DNA of 64,000 bases, from positions 28,657,995 to 28,721,994 of the forward strand of contig CM055096.1 in the NCBI GenBank assembly GCA_029204225.1. Reading direction: 5' to 3'. The translations under genes and the position numbers were made by a program. This DNA comes from Diphasiastrum complanatum. Taxonomy: Eukaryota; Streptophyta; Lycopodiopsida; Lycopodiales; Lycopodiaceae. A model generated the notes under the pieces. That model ran no database searches, was not told where the DNA came from, and worked only from the letters and a program-made list of their open reading frames with translations. This document shows, one piece after another, positions 41,130-56,039 of this stretch (the stretch's first letter is position 1; each line of letters starts with the position of its first letter).

Positions 41130-42401
41130 AATATCTACCTCCAACTATTCTATTTGGAAGGTTAGAATGGAGTCAATCTTGATACTCCAAGATGTGATGG
41201 ACATTGTACTTGGGATTGAGGAGGAGCCTCAAGTCCTTCAAGAAGTACAAAATTACAAGAAGATAGCTAGGATGGCTCTCCACTTTATCAAAATGAATGT
41301 CTCTAATAAGATTTTGAGAGAGATTGATGATTGTAACTCGACCAAGCAAGCTTGGGATACTCTCAAAGCTATTTATGAAGCCAAAAATGCCTCTAGGCTC
41401 CTCATTCTTAGAAATCAAATCTTTCAAAGTTCTCAAAAGAGTGATGAGAGTGCCACTAATTATGTGTTGAGAGTGAAAGATACTCATAGGGAGCTTGCTT
41501 GCATTGGAGGATCCATAAATCAAAGTGAGCTAGTCCAAGTCATACTTAATGGCTTGAGAGATGAGTACGAGAACCTTGTCCAATCCTATGCCATCAAGGA
41601 GGAGCTACCTACTTTGGAGGCTTTGCAAGGAGTGCTAATGGCTGAAGAATCAAGGCATGAGAACAAGAAATTTTCACTCAATCATAATGGTGAAGACAAA
41701 GTTTTATTTTCCAAGCACAAAGAGAGGAGCAAAAAGCAACACCAACACTTCTTCAAGGACAAAGCAAAAGACCAAGATGAAGAGGATGATGATTCCTCTC
41801 AATATTCTACTTCAAAGAAGAAGAAAAAAGACGTTAAGTGCTTCTTTTGTGGCAAGAAAGGCCACTATGCCACCAATTGCTTCAAGAAGAAGAACCAATT
41901 CAATCAAGCCAACATCTCTCATGAAAAAGAAGACTTTATGCAAGTGATGGAGAATGCTCACTTATGGCATCAAAATTCTCCTCTTCCACCTTCAAGATGG
42001 ATGACTCTTGGTATATTGATAGTGGAGCACCTTCACATATGTGTAGCTCCAAGTATTCCTTTTCAACTATTATGCCTTATGAAGGAATCAAGAAGGCCAT
42101 ATATATTGCAAATGATCAAGAGTGCAAAATTGAAGGAGTAGGGACTATTCCCTTAAATCTTGCATCATCAAAAGTTCTATCTCTTCAAGAGATTCTTTTT
42201 GTTCCCAAGATTACAAAGAATCTTATAAGTGTTGGCAAATTACTTGATGGTGGCCTTGATGTCAATTTCCATATTGACAATTGTGTGATAAAGAAGGATG
42301 GTGAGATCCTTGCATATGGATCTAGATATGAAGGCATCTACAAATTGAACCCAAGAGAGAGTGCACAATCTTTTGATGTTGAGTTTTTGAGTCAAACTTG
42401 A
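41130..42401 (+). pseudogene. Ty1/copia gag, zinc knuckle, protease and pre-integrase fragment
   Basis: The plus strand starts with SNYSIWKVRMES (gag start, out of frame with an upstream ATG near 41072). A UBN2-type gag follows (KQAWDTLKAIYEAKNASRLL and LRDEYENLVQSYAIKEELPT). A zinc knuckle CFFCGKKGHYATNC (CX2CX4HX4C) lies near 41840-41881. After a frameshift near 41965 comes the protease signature WYIDSGAPSHMC (42008-42044), then the start of the pre-integrase region. It ends at 42401 without integrase or RT. The proteins would form the capsid and process the polyprotein. Confidence 0.92.
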
Positions 42402-44539
42402 GTATTGTGAGATTTGCTTGTTTTACATTCTCTCTCTACTCGAATTCAAATTAGCTCTATTCTCTCTCTACCCGAGGAGAGGAGCTTAATTTTACTTAGA
42501 TTTTTCAAGGATCACTTTCTTACATGTGTATGTACTTTGGTTATCAACATATGCATCTATCTTTGCCTCTATGCCTTAGTTTTCTAATCTAGATCTTGGA
42601 ATTCAATCTAGCATCCATCAACAAGTGCATAAGCTTGCTTAGGAGATCATTCACACACTTTAGGACATTCCCACATGTGTGAAATTTCACATTCTTCACT
42701 GCCGAGCTGCATGCAACATTGCTAGGGTGTACAAAAGGGGAAACTTGAATGGCCTCCCTAGCCTTTGACAAAAATGGCATCTTGGCTAGTTTTGGAAGAG
42801 GGCCTTGAATGCACCAGTCCCCCACTCTCTTATGGAGGCCACTAGGTGTACTATCAAATGGGTTGAGGACAAATGGCAAAGAGGGCTTGAAGGGCATGAA
42901 AATTGGCAAAGCCTCATTTTGAAGGGGGACACTTGGGATTTACTATAACAGGAGGCGACTCTTTGTGTTAAAATATAGTTGGCTAATGATGTGATAGTTT
43001 GACGTGATAGTTGGATAATGAGATGATGTTGATAGTTGCTAAGTTGAGAGTGGAGAGTTTGATGAGTTTGATGTGATAGTTTAGATGTGATGTTGGTTGA
43101 GAGTCTTTTTGATGAGAACTTGCTTGCTTGAGGATGCTTGGAAGTTAGTTCCATTTTGATGTTAGTGTTTGTGGATGTTGTTGCTCCATGTTAGAGTCCG
43201 CTACGGGAGTTGGTGGTTATCGCTTGAATCTCATCTCTAGAAGGAGGGCATCATGGAGTGTTTGATTTTGCATTGAGAAAAAAAGTGAGTACTTGGTGTG
43301 CATACCTTTTGAGTGCATTGAGTGGGTAACGTCGAAGTTGGAGTGATTGCTTGTATGATTTGGTTGTGCATGGTAAGAAGGAAGTCTTTTGATTGATGAT
43401 TGATTGAGGGATACTAAGGTTTTGCTAATGGTTGAATGATGGAAATAGGTTGAGGGTGTTTGATTCTTGTAGTTGGGTGATGGTGGATGGAAATTTAGTA
43501 ATGCTTGTTTTCCTACTTGGTTAGTTGATTGAAGAGTCATTATTGGGTGATTAGGCTATTATTTCTCGCTTGGCTGGACTCTTGTTAGGATTCTTGTTTC
43601 AATAGAGTCATGAAATTGGTTTTTTGTGAACGAGATTGAACGTGTTGGTTTGTTTGAGAAGAAAAGGGTGTAAGGGAGTGAGTTTATAGGTAAATACTCA
43701 GAGAGGCTTGTTTACCTATTGAGTTCTCATGTGAAGAAGGAGAGTGAAGCAGTGTAATGTGATGATAAGTCATTTTCGTAGCTGTGTGAGCACCACTAGC
43801 ACATTTACTCAATCAAACAATGAGACAGAGACGACAAGCGATGAAAGGGACCACCGTTGGCCTCTGATCGCTACTCATAATATGCAAAGGACCTGTCAAG
43901 CCCTGTTTTCCATTTAAGATGACTGGGTGACTTGCACACTTGCTATCTACAGCCCTCCCTCGCGGCACCTCTGGAGAGCTTGGAACAGCTCATTGGAGGC
44001 TGCCTTTGTGCTCTACCCTGTCTTTGTTCGCTGGAAAACCATCGCTTGACATATTGCCACTTTTGTAGGGTATCCAATCTCAGTTCTGAAACTCTAAATC
44101 AGTGATTGTAGAGACAGCAGTTCACCAAACTTTTGCAGCAGTCAATCGCACTATCAGTTGAATCATAGTTTGCTATCAAGACAGTCGTTGATTGCAGAGG
44201 CATGTCTTTGGTGGAAACTGCTCACGTTCTTGTGGAGCATCAGATTGTACTTCCACGGAAAATTCTCACTGACTTCTTGTGACAAAGTGAGTAATGGCTC
44301 TCTACCTGGCTCCCTCTCCACGCAACTATGAAAGTGACAGACCTGCGGTTTTGCCTCTAAATATCATTCATGACTAGCGGTTCTTGCGGCAAACCGGCTA
44401 CCTAACTATACACTGAGGTATGGTTTTACTTCACCTCGGTCGTTTTTTTTTATAGACTTTATTTAGGTACTTACTTGCTTTCCGTAGGAATACGCACGCG
44501 TAAAGTCCTTACTTGCATTCGGCTATTGAGTGAATGGTC
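42402..44539. other. No supported gene
   Basis: Several open minus-strand frames (42589-43540) are low-complexity and lack recognised domains. The plus strand here is GT-rich, with repeated GATGTGATAGTTTG-like strings near 42985-43085. No element boundaries are visible. Confidence 0.4.
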
Positions 44540-44701
44540 TGTGTAGGATGCTGAAAAATCTAGCTCATTCCACTACGCACCAACACATTCCGTTCGACTT
44601 TGTTTCTCGTTCGATTTTTGAGTTCGTTTCTTTCTCGTGTTCGTTTCTTTTTGAGCTATTTTCGTTCCTCGCACTCACACACACCTCCTCCTTCCCAACA
44701 C
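44540..44701 (+). repeat. Copia LTR 3'-end fragment
   Basis: The stretch ending CCTTCCCAACA at 44701 resembles the LTR end at about 55917-56022 (shared TTCCACTRCGCAC, TTCTCG..TCGA blocks and a CACACACCTC motif before CCAACA). No primer-binding site follows, so it may be a solo LTR end or a truncated copy. Confidence 0.45.
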
Positions 44702-47593
44702 TTGTATTTTTGGGCTTGGTTTTATTTTGACTTTTATATAGGCGTTTTCAAACCACACTCATCACAATGGCTTGAATGTGATTACACCAGCTCCTTGACA
44801 TACAATACAACTATGTTATGTATGTAGGCTGGCGCCCTAGCTCATTTGCAATGGGACATAGTTGGAGTTTCCATCACTTGTGTGTTGGGCTATCGGTTTT
44901 CCGTAGCCTTCGTCATTCCAAATTAAGTGACAGTTTCGTTTTCGCATGTATCTGTATTATGAGCATCGGACTATCCTTGTGGGTTAGAATTTGAAAGGTG
45001 AGCTTAAATTCTATCAAAGTAGGGAAACGGTTTTCTGATATGTGATAACTGAATTGTTGTATGCCCTGACTAGAATACCAAGAGCCTTAGCATTTTTTAC
45101 CTTTGTCGTTCTCCGTCAGTATTCAAAAAACTTACTACATACTCTAGTAGAGGAGGCAAGTGATTTCTGATAGTATGCATCAGTATTATGAAACCAACGT
45201 TTTTCACTGTTAGAGCAGTTGTGTATTGCGGTTCGGTAGCATGAGAAAATGTTTTTCTTCATAGTAAATGCATTTGGTTGTTGGTCGGTCTATAAACTAG
45301 TTGACATACAACATTATTGATAATTTGTGGGAATCGTCAAGTTAGAATCGTTTTGTTCGTCATTTATGAAGCGTATCAACAGGATCCAACCTCTGTGAAA
45401 CACCAGAGCGGGTCATCCACCAGTCGTGGTTGAAAAACATCACCTTGGTTAAAGTGTCACACTAGCCACACCCGTCGTCGGTACTGTCTAGCGAAATACC
45501 TAGACCCGACGGTCGGCGAAAATACCGCTGCTTAGCAAACAAAGCGATGCGTATAACTTGCACCCCACGAGCACATCATAGACAGTAAATCGGTTTCCAG
45601 CCCATGTAAGATTTTTACTAACTGTAAGTCGAATTCAATGGGGAAAGAGATATTAGCAAGATCCTAACACGAATTAGTGATCAGAAGTTTTACGGAACCG
45701 TGACCCTAGAAAGCTAGTGAATCATTGCAGCCAAAAGTACTAGCACGTTGGGGAGCACGGGGCAATAGAGAAGGCCATCAGAGTTGGAAGTGGCAAATCC
45801 TCTGTTGCTCACGTAGGGCCGAACCGCCATTAGAGGTGGGACCCCTTGACCCTTTTAGGACGTTTTGGCTGGACCAACCCCCTATCAAAAATGGCCCTAA
45901 CAGAACTATTTTGGGTAGATAACCCCAACAGAGGAGCATAGGTTTGCAAATGGACACTGGATACTTTCCAACAGAAAATCAGCGCACGTTTTTTTTTGTC
46001 AAAGTAGCCAACAGTTTTCTTGTACATTTTTGTGAAGTTTTGTTTCTAGAAAAGCAACACGTCCTTTTGTTCCTAGAAAAGGAACACATGTCATGTTGTT
46101 ACAATAGCAAAAAATTAGGGCACATCTTCATGTCATAGTAACAAGCACTTTGCAAGTGAGTTTGCATACATTTTTTGGATAGATATTGCTTTCAGAATAG
46201 AAAACAATTTGTAGATGGATTTGGATGTGTTTAGCAAGCAATTTGCAAGTGGGTTTGGATGCTTTTTTTTTTCGAAGTTGAGCATGTTTTCCTAGCAGAC
46301 CAGAGATGCAACAGAGGTGAAAGCTACAATCAAAATTGACTCTAGCAAAAGTGGTACACATCAAAGAGATTCATGAAATCATAGTTCTCGAAGTTTTTCG
46401 AATAATTTCTCGAAGTTTTGTTATCGAGAAGCAGTAGGCAGCAAAGACTTAATTTTGTGTCAGTGAACTCCAACAAACCAATTGTAGATGACCAATAGCA
46501 AATATTGCTTCCAAATAATGAGCAGTAGGCAGCAAAGACTTAATTTCGTGTTAGTGAACTCTAGCAAACCAAATGTAAATGATGAATAGCAAATATTGCT
46601 TTCAAATAATGAACGATGTGCCTTGGAAACTGCAACAGAACAAGTGGAAGATAAATTCAACAAACAAAACACAATCTATGATCAACAGTATTTCTCTTAA
46701 TCAGTAGCAATAATAATGTTCCTAAACTTTTAATAGAAGGCAACCTTTTTCCACAATGCTCCCTATCCTTGCATAAGATTACTCAATTAGTCTCTTAATT
46801 GATCGGTAGCAAAACACAATCTGTAAAACTTGAATTACATTTTCATAGTATATTGGAATCTATAGCTAAATTCCTATATAGGATTTTACTAATCATAGAA
46901 CGTAAAGCGTAAATGTGAAATTGAAGTGAAGGGTTTTGATTTGATGTTTGAAAATAAAAAGTGGAATAGAGAGCACACGGTAGTTTTATGATTAGGTTAG
47001 CATCGGTCATATGTTCGTTCGAGAAGATATAGCAGAGAACAAAGAGCACACTATAATCAGGTTTTGCATCAAAAGCATGACCTGACAATTCCAAGGTTGT
47101 GTATTTCATTACGGTTTCATGGATATCAATCATTAGTTAGCATGGAACTATGCAAAAAGAAGAAACGTCCTGTTTTTATTAATAAAAGATGGGAAAACCC
47201 ATCAGAGTACAAAGGAATGCATGTTGAAAGCGTAAAGGCCATAAGGCGAATTGAGATACTGTACAACTATAACAAAGCAACAATCTCACAGAGTATCTAC
47301 ATAAAGCCCACTGCTTGGTGTAAGTCGCTAGTTAAAGACAGTTGGAAGTTTAGGTAGTGCAGGAAACTGTGAAGCAGCCGTTCCTGCAACTACGACACGT
47401 CGAAGTATTGCAAGTGCCTGAGTGTGTTGTAAAGTCATAGAAACTTGTTGACGTAAGGATTTGTAATTCCATATCACATACATTTCACTTTTCTTTAAAA
47501 TTCTTATTTGGCTCGAATTGGGACAAAATTGGGTAGCTAGTCTAATTTCTCTCTCTTTTATTAGCCTCCCTTGGGCCCTCGGAGGAGGAGCTG
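44702..47593. other. No supported gene
   Basis: No coding region longer than short random frames. The only clear structure is the tandem duplication at 46431-46612. Confidence 0.4.
46431..46612 (+). repeat. Tandem duplication, two 91-bp units
   Basis: Units start at 46431 and 46522 (GCAGTAGGCAGCAAAGACTT) and run in register to about 46612 with scattered substitutions. No coding potential is conserved. Confidence 0.85.
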
Positions 47594-48249
47594 GTGGACT
47601 ATAATATAGCACGTGGCACTAGTTGAGTGGTCTGGCTTGAAAGCGCGGTCGGCCGCCATTGTTTCAATGAATCCGCATGTCTTTGGATCCAAGGCACTCA
47701 CGTGCACGACTCATTTTGCGGCCAAACGCTTGGATGCTGGCCACGACGCCAATCTGCCACATGTCACAATCTTAATGGTCAATTATTGAATCCAAGGGTG
47801 AAGCGGATGTACGATGCTTCTTCTCCGTTTCGTGTTGCGATGTTCGAGAATCAATTGTTCAGCCGTCGACAGCTCTCGTAGCACGCGACCGTTGGATCTG
47901 CTCATAAACGTTCAGATTTTGCCACGTTCTCGTGATCAGCCGCTAAAATCCAAGCGAGGACGCTTAAAATATTCCCTTCATTTTTTGTTCCATCTCCCCT
48001 GATCACAATCTGCATTTTCTTCTTCTTCTTCTTTCTGTCTGTGAAAATCCTATAAAATCCTGGAGAAGATTTGAATCAACACAAACTCAAACAATCCTCA
48101 ACTCAATCACTGCCTTTGTTTGCTGATACAGATCATTTCATCCATAAACCAGTTGGAATTCTGCTGAATTTGCTGATTGGGTAGTTCTTTTTCACTGATT
48201 AGCAGCAAAGCTTTTGTTTCTGGGCTGAAGGAAGCGGAAAAGGCACATC
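47594..48249 (+). promoter_or_regulatory. OPR-C promoter with TATA and G-boxes
   Basis: TATAAAAT lies at 48051-48058, 199 bp before the ATG. CACGTG boxes are at 47610-47615 and 47699-47704. Homology to the OPR-B promoter begins at about 47594. Relative to OPR-B there are length changes, including extra sequence near 47660-47690 and 47790-47990. Confidence 0.7.
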
Positions 48250-51229
<2,980 letters not shown>

Positions 51230-52050
51230 AAAGAGGCCAGAGCTATGCTGCACAACACTTAAGCTTGCTGTTTTCAGATTTTTCATTGAGTTGTGATTTT
51301 TGTTTGGCAAAATATTTGCTCGTCTTTTCATCATTCATTCAATATTGGGGTCCAAGCTTTTTAGTGGCTTGTGTGTTGCCTCCCCTATTAAATGGACACA
51401 ATAACTATTTTTTATGGAAGAATCTTCTACATTTGCATAAAGCTTGAGTAGCACCATGGTGGAAGAGTATTTCTTACCAATGCAATTATTAAAGACTTGC
51501 ATGGAAGTAAGTTCGAGGACATAAAGTTGTTGGTTATCAATATGCACAACTCTTCACAAAAGAAGGATATTCAAGTTGTAAACCATCACGATTGCAAATG
51601 ATCAATTTATCTTGTTGGGAAATTCATTACGCAATTGCGAATGATCAAAAGATTTACCTTGTTGAGAAATTTATTACAATTATGTGTATCATTAGGAGTA
51701 GCACTCTAGTGATGATTGTGGATAATTTAAATCATAAGTTTCATAAATAATAACGTGTCAAAACAAATCTTATGTAAACACACACTCTAAACTGAGTTTT
51801 GGAATCACCCATACCTAGGACATTATATCACCGGACTATCATTTCTCTTACAAATTTGATTGAGTGTAATTTAAAGCCCTAAGACTAATCACTCCTCATA
51901 GATGAAACCTTGAAATACTGAGTCTTACAGCCCTATACTTTGGATGATATTAGGTTATAGCACTTATTGGAACTAATTAGTGGACTAGATATAATTTTAG
52001 GGTACCATATTTGCAGCACATTATGCTCAGTAATGTGTGTTTATGGGCAC

Positions 52051-52267
52051 ATAATGGATACTTCATGCATATTTTGCCCATTTTTTGGCTCCTTAAAAAG
52101 CAAAATATGTCACTGTTTTAAAAAAAAAATTGCTGCCCATTCCAGCCTGGGCCTCACACGCGTCAGGCATGCTCATGCCACATGGCAGTGTCAGAGTGGG
52201 CAAAAAAAGTCAAACTGCTCATTATGTTTCATAATGAGCATGTAAAAATTTTCAAAGTATCCATTAT
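52051..52267. mobile_element. MITE-like element, about 217 bp
   Basis: Terminal inverted repeats ATAATGGATACTT (52051-52063) and AAGTATCCATTAT (52255-52267). It also has an internal palindrome ATTATGTTTCATAAT at 52221-52235. It is absent from the matching position of the OPR-B arm and has no coding capacity. Confidence 0.75.
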
Positions 52268-52270
52268 TAC

Positions 52271-52410
52271 GCAATGGAAGGAGGCCGAACACAGGCCATT
52301 CTGCCCGGTTCGGCTTTCCAAAAAAATTTAGGCTCGGCCCCTCCAGGCCTCACCCAAAAAATGCTGGAAATCCTTATCAGGCAGAATGGCTTGTGCCCAG
52401 CTCCTTCCAT
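52271..52410. mobile_element. Second MITE-like element, about 140 bp
   Basis: Inverted repeats of about 35 bp: AATGGAAGGAG...GCCATTCTGCC at 52273-52306 against its imperfect complement ending CTCCTTCCAT at 52410. It lies directly beside the previous element and is likewise absent from the OPR-B arm. Confidence 0.75.
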
Positions 52411-52650
52411 AATACATATTAGGAACTAACGGCTCATCCTCTCATCTTGTTGATATAATAGCTTGATGAGATGTGTTCTATTTATACAATGTGCTCTAAA
52501 CACAAATGGTCTAATCCATAATAATAATTTTTAAAGCTTCATAAGTCCCATAAGGATCTGTTAGCTTCAATAAATGAAGTGAAGTCCTCTTTAGGCCACT
52601 TAAACCTACTAACTAACTAGCTAGTAGCAGTAGCTTGTGACAATTACAAT

Positions 52651-52780
52651 AGTCATATGTGCTCATTTCCCAAAGTTGACTATTCTCTTTGGCTAGAAAA
52701 CAAAAAGCTAGTCTTTTACATTTATAGGAATATTCCCTATAAAATAGGATCTAATGGAATCTTCGCATCTTATCTTCTAG
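52651..52780 (-). repeat. Inverted copia LTR fragment
   Basis: These 130 bp are the reverse complement of 55046-55175 in the copia LTR, with only a few differences. It marks the outer edge of the right inverted arm. Confidence 0.85.
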
Positions 52781-53104
52781 ATTGTTGTCTTACATCTGTT
52801 TGTCTGATTGATTGTTGCAATGTCTGTGATCGATAGTTGAGTATCTAGGTCCTGTAAATTGAGTGCAATGTGTAGCGCACTTCCGCCCAAAATAGGCGTT
52901 GCCCCTGACTGCACGTGCTTTTCAGACGTCAAGAACATCAATAATGAATTTCGAGAGGGTAAATGTAGGGGACAGTCATTTATCACCACTTCAAAGTCCC
53001 TAACGTGTGAGAATATTAGAAATAGATCCATCTTCAAGAAGATAGATAGAGAAGGCATCATGCCACTAATAATAAAATCTCACATTATTTTTCGGCCTAA
53101 TTAA

Positions 53105-53448
53105 AAGGTTTTACCTCCCAACAATTGATCAACAAACAATGGGTCAAAATAGATGATGAACATACAAGATTCAAGAACACATAAAATCTTAACTTCATCA
53201 TTTCTTGGTCAAATCTAAAACATCATACCTCCAAATAACCAAGTATGATCTACAATGTCAGACCCTTGACAAAAGATAGATAAAACCCTACAATGATAGA
53301 TTAAACAAATCAAAATCAAGGTGTGTAAAACCTTCAAGATATTCAACATGCCTATGGAAATAAATGAATCATTGTTGATTGTGCATTTTATTTGGATTTA
53401 AAGCTTTGATACCACATATGTCAAGTGCCTATAACAAGAAAGTTAGCC
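53105..53448 (-). mobile_element. Copia leader and primer-binding site
   Basis: It matches 19567-19893 in the same orientation, including the minus-strand TGGTATCAAAGC at 53402-53415. About 28 bp of LTR follow before the sequence switches to the plus-strand copia RT. Confidence 0.6.
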
Positions 53449-54692
53449 AATGTAGCAAAACTTGTAACCATTATATTGATCATTTGTATTGCTACTTTAC
53501 TCAAGTGGAATCTCTATCAAATGGATGTGACAAATGCTTTTTTGAATGGCTACTTGGAGGAGGAAATATACATGTTGCACCCTGAGGGCTTCATCAAGGA
53601 TGGTGAGGAGGACAAGGTTTGCCACTTAAGGAAGAGCCTATATGGCTTGAAGCAAGCACCTAGAGCTTGGTACTCTAGGTTGCATGATTTTCTCTACTCT
53701 CTTGGCTTTGTGATTAGCTCTTATGAGTCTTCTTTGTACATCAAATGTAATGATGGAAAGATCATCATTTTAGTACTTTATGTTGATGATATCATATTGA
53801 TAGGAAATGATGATGAAGGCATAAGAAATGTTAAAGTTTCCTTGTCTAGTGAATTCAAGATGGTAGATCTAGGACTTCTTAAGTTCATACTTGGAATAGA
53901 AGTTACTAGAGGTAGTGATTTTACTTTTATAAGTCAATCAAAGTATGCTACTTCCATTCTTGAGAGGTTTGGCATGAAAGATTGTAAAGGGATTGACACC
54001 CCTATGGAGCAAACTTGTAAAGTTACTAATGATTGTGATGAAGCATCCTTTGAGGACATCACACTCTTTAGAAAGCTAATAAGCTCCTTAATCTATTTGA
54101 CAATCACTAGACCAGATTTGAGTTATAGTGTAAGCAAGTTAAGTCAATATATGCAAGGTCCCTTGATGCATCATTGGAAAAGTGCCAAGAGAGTGCTTAG
54201 ATATGTCTCTTCTACTAGATTTTTTGGCATTCTCTATCAAGGATCTAACTTGTACTTGAGAGCATTTTCGGATTCAGAATTTGCAGGAGATAAGATGGAT
54301 AGAAAATCCATAAGTGCATTTGTCACTTTCTTTGTGGAGGAGTGATATCTTGGCTTTCCAAAAAGCAAGATACAATTTCTCTTTCCTCTTGTGAAGTCGA
54401 GTACAAGGCATTAACTTCAACAACCAAAGAACTCCTATGGCTAAGAAGACTTTTGGTGGAGCTTCAAGTGCTAAAGGCCGAGGAGGTCCCTTGTATCTAT
54501 TGTGACAATCAAGCTTCTCAACAAATTGCTACCAATCCGATCTTCCATGCTAGAACAAAGCATATTGAGATAGTTCATCACTTTGTGAGGGAGAAGATAC
54601 AATCCAAGGAGGTCCAACTTCATCATGTGCCTTCATCCGAGTGCATAGCTGAGATCTTAACCAAACCTTTGGCTAAAGATTCATTTTTCTAG
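53449..54692 (+). pseudogene. Ty1/copia RT and RNase H, nearly complete C-terminal half
   Basis: The plus-strand RT starts inside the palm (WNLYQMDVTNAFLNG), then KSLYGLKQAPRAWY, the catalytic LYVDDIILIGN near 53779, and ARPDL-type ITRPDLSYS. RNase H follows (AFSDSEFAGDKMDRKS). After a frameshift at about 54340 it continues with ISWLSKKQDTISLSSCEVEY, CDNQAS and TKHIEIVHHFVR, ending ILTKPLAKDSFF. Gag, protease and integrase are missing. One frameshift and the truncation make it inactive, but it is the best-preserved copia RT in the window. Confidence 0.93.
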
Positions 54693-54756
54693 TTAATAAA
54701 TGCCCTTGGAGTTGTAGATATGTGTACATTAGACTTGCCAAGTTAGAAGTGAGGAG

Positions 54757-55610
54757 TGTTAAAATATCACTTCCAACTTGTTGTATCTTGTAGATCTCAA
54801 GTTATTTGAGCTTGATAGGATCTCACACGTGTGGAGTCTGTTGCACGTGTGAAAGAATGTACATAAGTCATTTCTATTAAGTTAGATTGGTTTTAGCTTG
54901 ATCTACACTAGTGTGAAATTGACCTTTGAGTAGAATCTTGAAAATGGTCAAATTGGTCAAACTTTTTGTAAATAGATTGGACTTCCATGTGAATGAGTTA
55001 TTACTCACACATGTCAAGATACCATTCACACGTGTGGATAATCTTCTAGAAGATAAGATAGGAAGATTCCATTAGATCCTATTTTATAGGGAATATTCCT
55101 ATAAATGTGGAAGACTAGCTTTTTGTTTTCTAGCCAAAGAGAATAGTCAACTTTGGGAAATGAGCACATATGACTCCCATTGGTGGATCTGGATGATTAG
55201 GCACTCTTCACATGTGTGAAGGCCTGCTGGACAGTACACAGCTCGTGGATGTACTTGATCTATAAAGAGATCAACCAAATCAATAACAAGTTAATGTGAC
55301 ATTGGCAAATTCTAGTTTTGTTGAGATTTCCACATTTGTCTTGAGTTTTGATGAATGAAATGCATTTGTAAGTTAATGTACTTTACTCTTTGTAAAAAGG
55401 CCGTACAGGTACTGTCCTCCACACGTGTGAGACCGCCCATCCATGAGTTTGATCATTTGATCCATTGCTCTTGCTTAAATCATAGTGTAAAGCATCTAGA
55501 TCAAGATCTAACATCTAGAACTTGATAGATCTTTGGATTAAGCAATCAATAACTCTTAATGATTGATAGTACAGTCAATATTTGTCCTTTTTCTCTGAAA
55601 ATTGACACGA
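54757..55610 (+). repeat. Copia 3' LTR with palindromic CACACGTGTG motifs
   Basis: A purine-rich AGAAGTGAGGAG precedes TGTTAAAATATC at 54757, the expected polypurine tract and LTR start. Palindromic CACACGTGTG-type motifs occur at 54824, 55006, 55027, 55209 and 55420, with a CACGTG at 54844. A TATAAAGAG box lies near 55260. The right boundary is uncertain. Confidence 0.65.
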
Positions 55611-55899
55611 TCCACAACTTATTGTACTCATTTACTTTTGTTTCATTTTCATACTGAATCAATACTATCTTTTATTGCGTTTAGCTTCATCTCAGAATGT
55701 ATGCATTTTTTGTAGTTCTTTGCGACTAATTATTTGTCTAGTGATTCACAACAAATTATTTGTCTGAAAATTCAATGCATTATTGTTTGGCTACATAATC
55801 ACTATAGTACTGATGATTTCAAAGTTAGTTACTATAAAAAATAACGTGATTTCTATCACTATTGTTTTGTTTGAAATTGATAGGCGTAGTCATGCATAG

Positions 55900-56034
55900 A
55901 GAAAGAGGAAGATAGTTTATTCCACTGCGCACGAAAAGTTTTCTTTCTTGTCACTCGAATATTTTTTATTCAAGTTCATTTCTTTTCGAGTTTGACCTAT
56001 CTTTCACACACCTCTTTCCAACATGGTATTAGAG
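55900..56034 (+). repeat. Copia 5' LTR end and primer-binding site
   Basis: The LTR end CTCTTTCCAACA is followed at about 56023 by TGGTATTAGAGC, the initiator-Met-type primer site of copia elements. A second copy, TGGTATCAGAGC, occurs at about 56068. It belongs to the copia element that follows. Confidence 0.75.
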
Positions 56035-56039
56035 CCAGA

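Larger units (their letters stand above)
51230..52650 (+). other. 3' flank of OPR-C; outer part of the right inverted arm
   Basis: No gene. It matches 20190-21290 in inverse, apart from an insertion at about 52051-52413 made of two small inverted-repeat elements. The arm ends at 52651, where copia LTR sequence begins. Confidence 0.7.

Noticed and set aside
42589-43540. Three minus-strand frames of 106-122 codons
   Set aside because: Low-complexity composition, no domain, and no splice or promoter structure.
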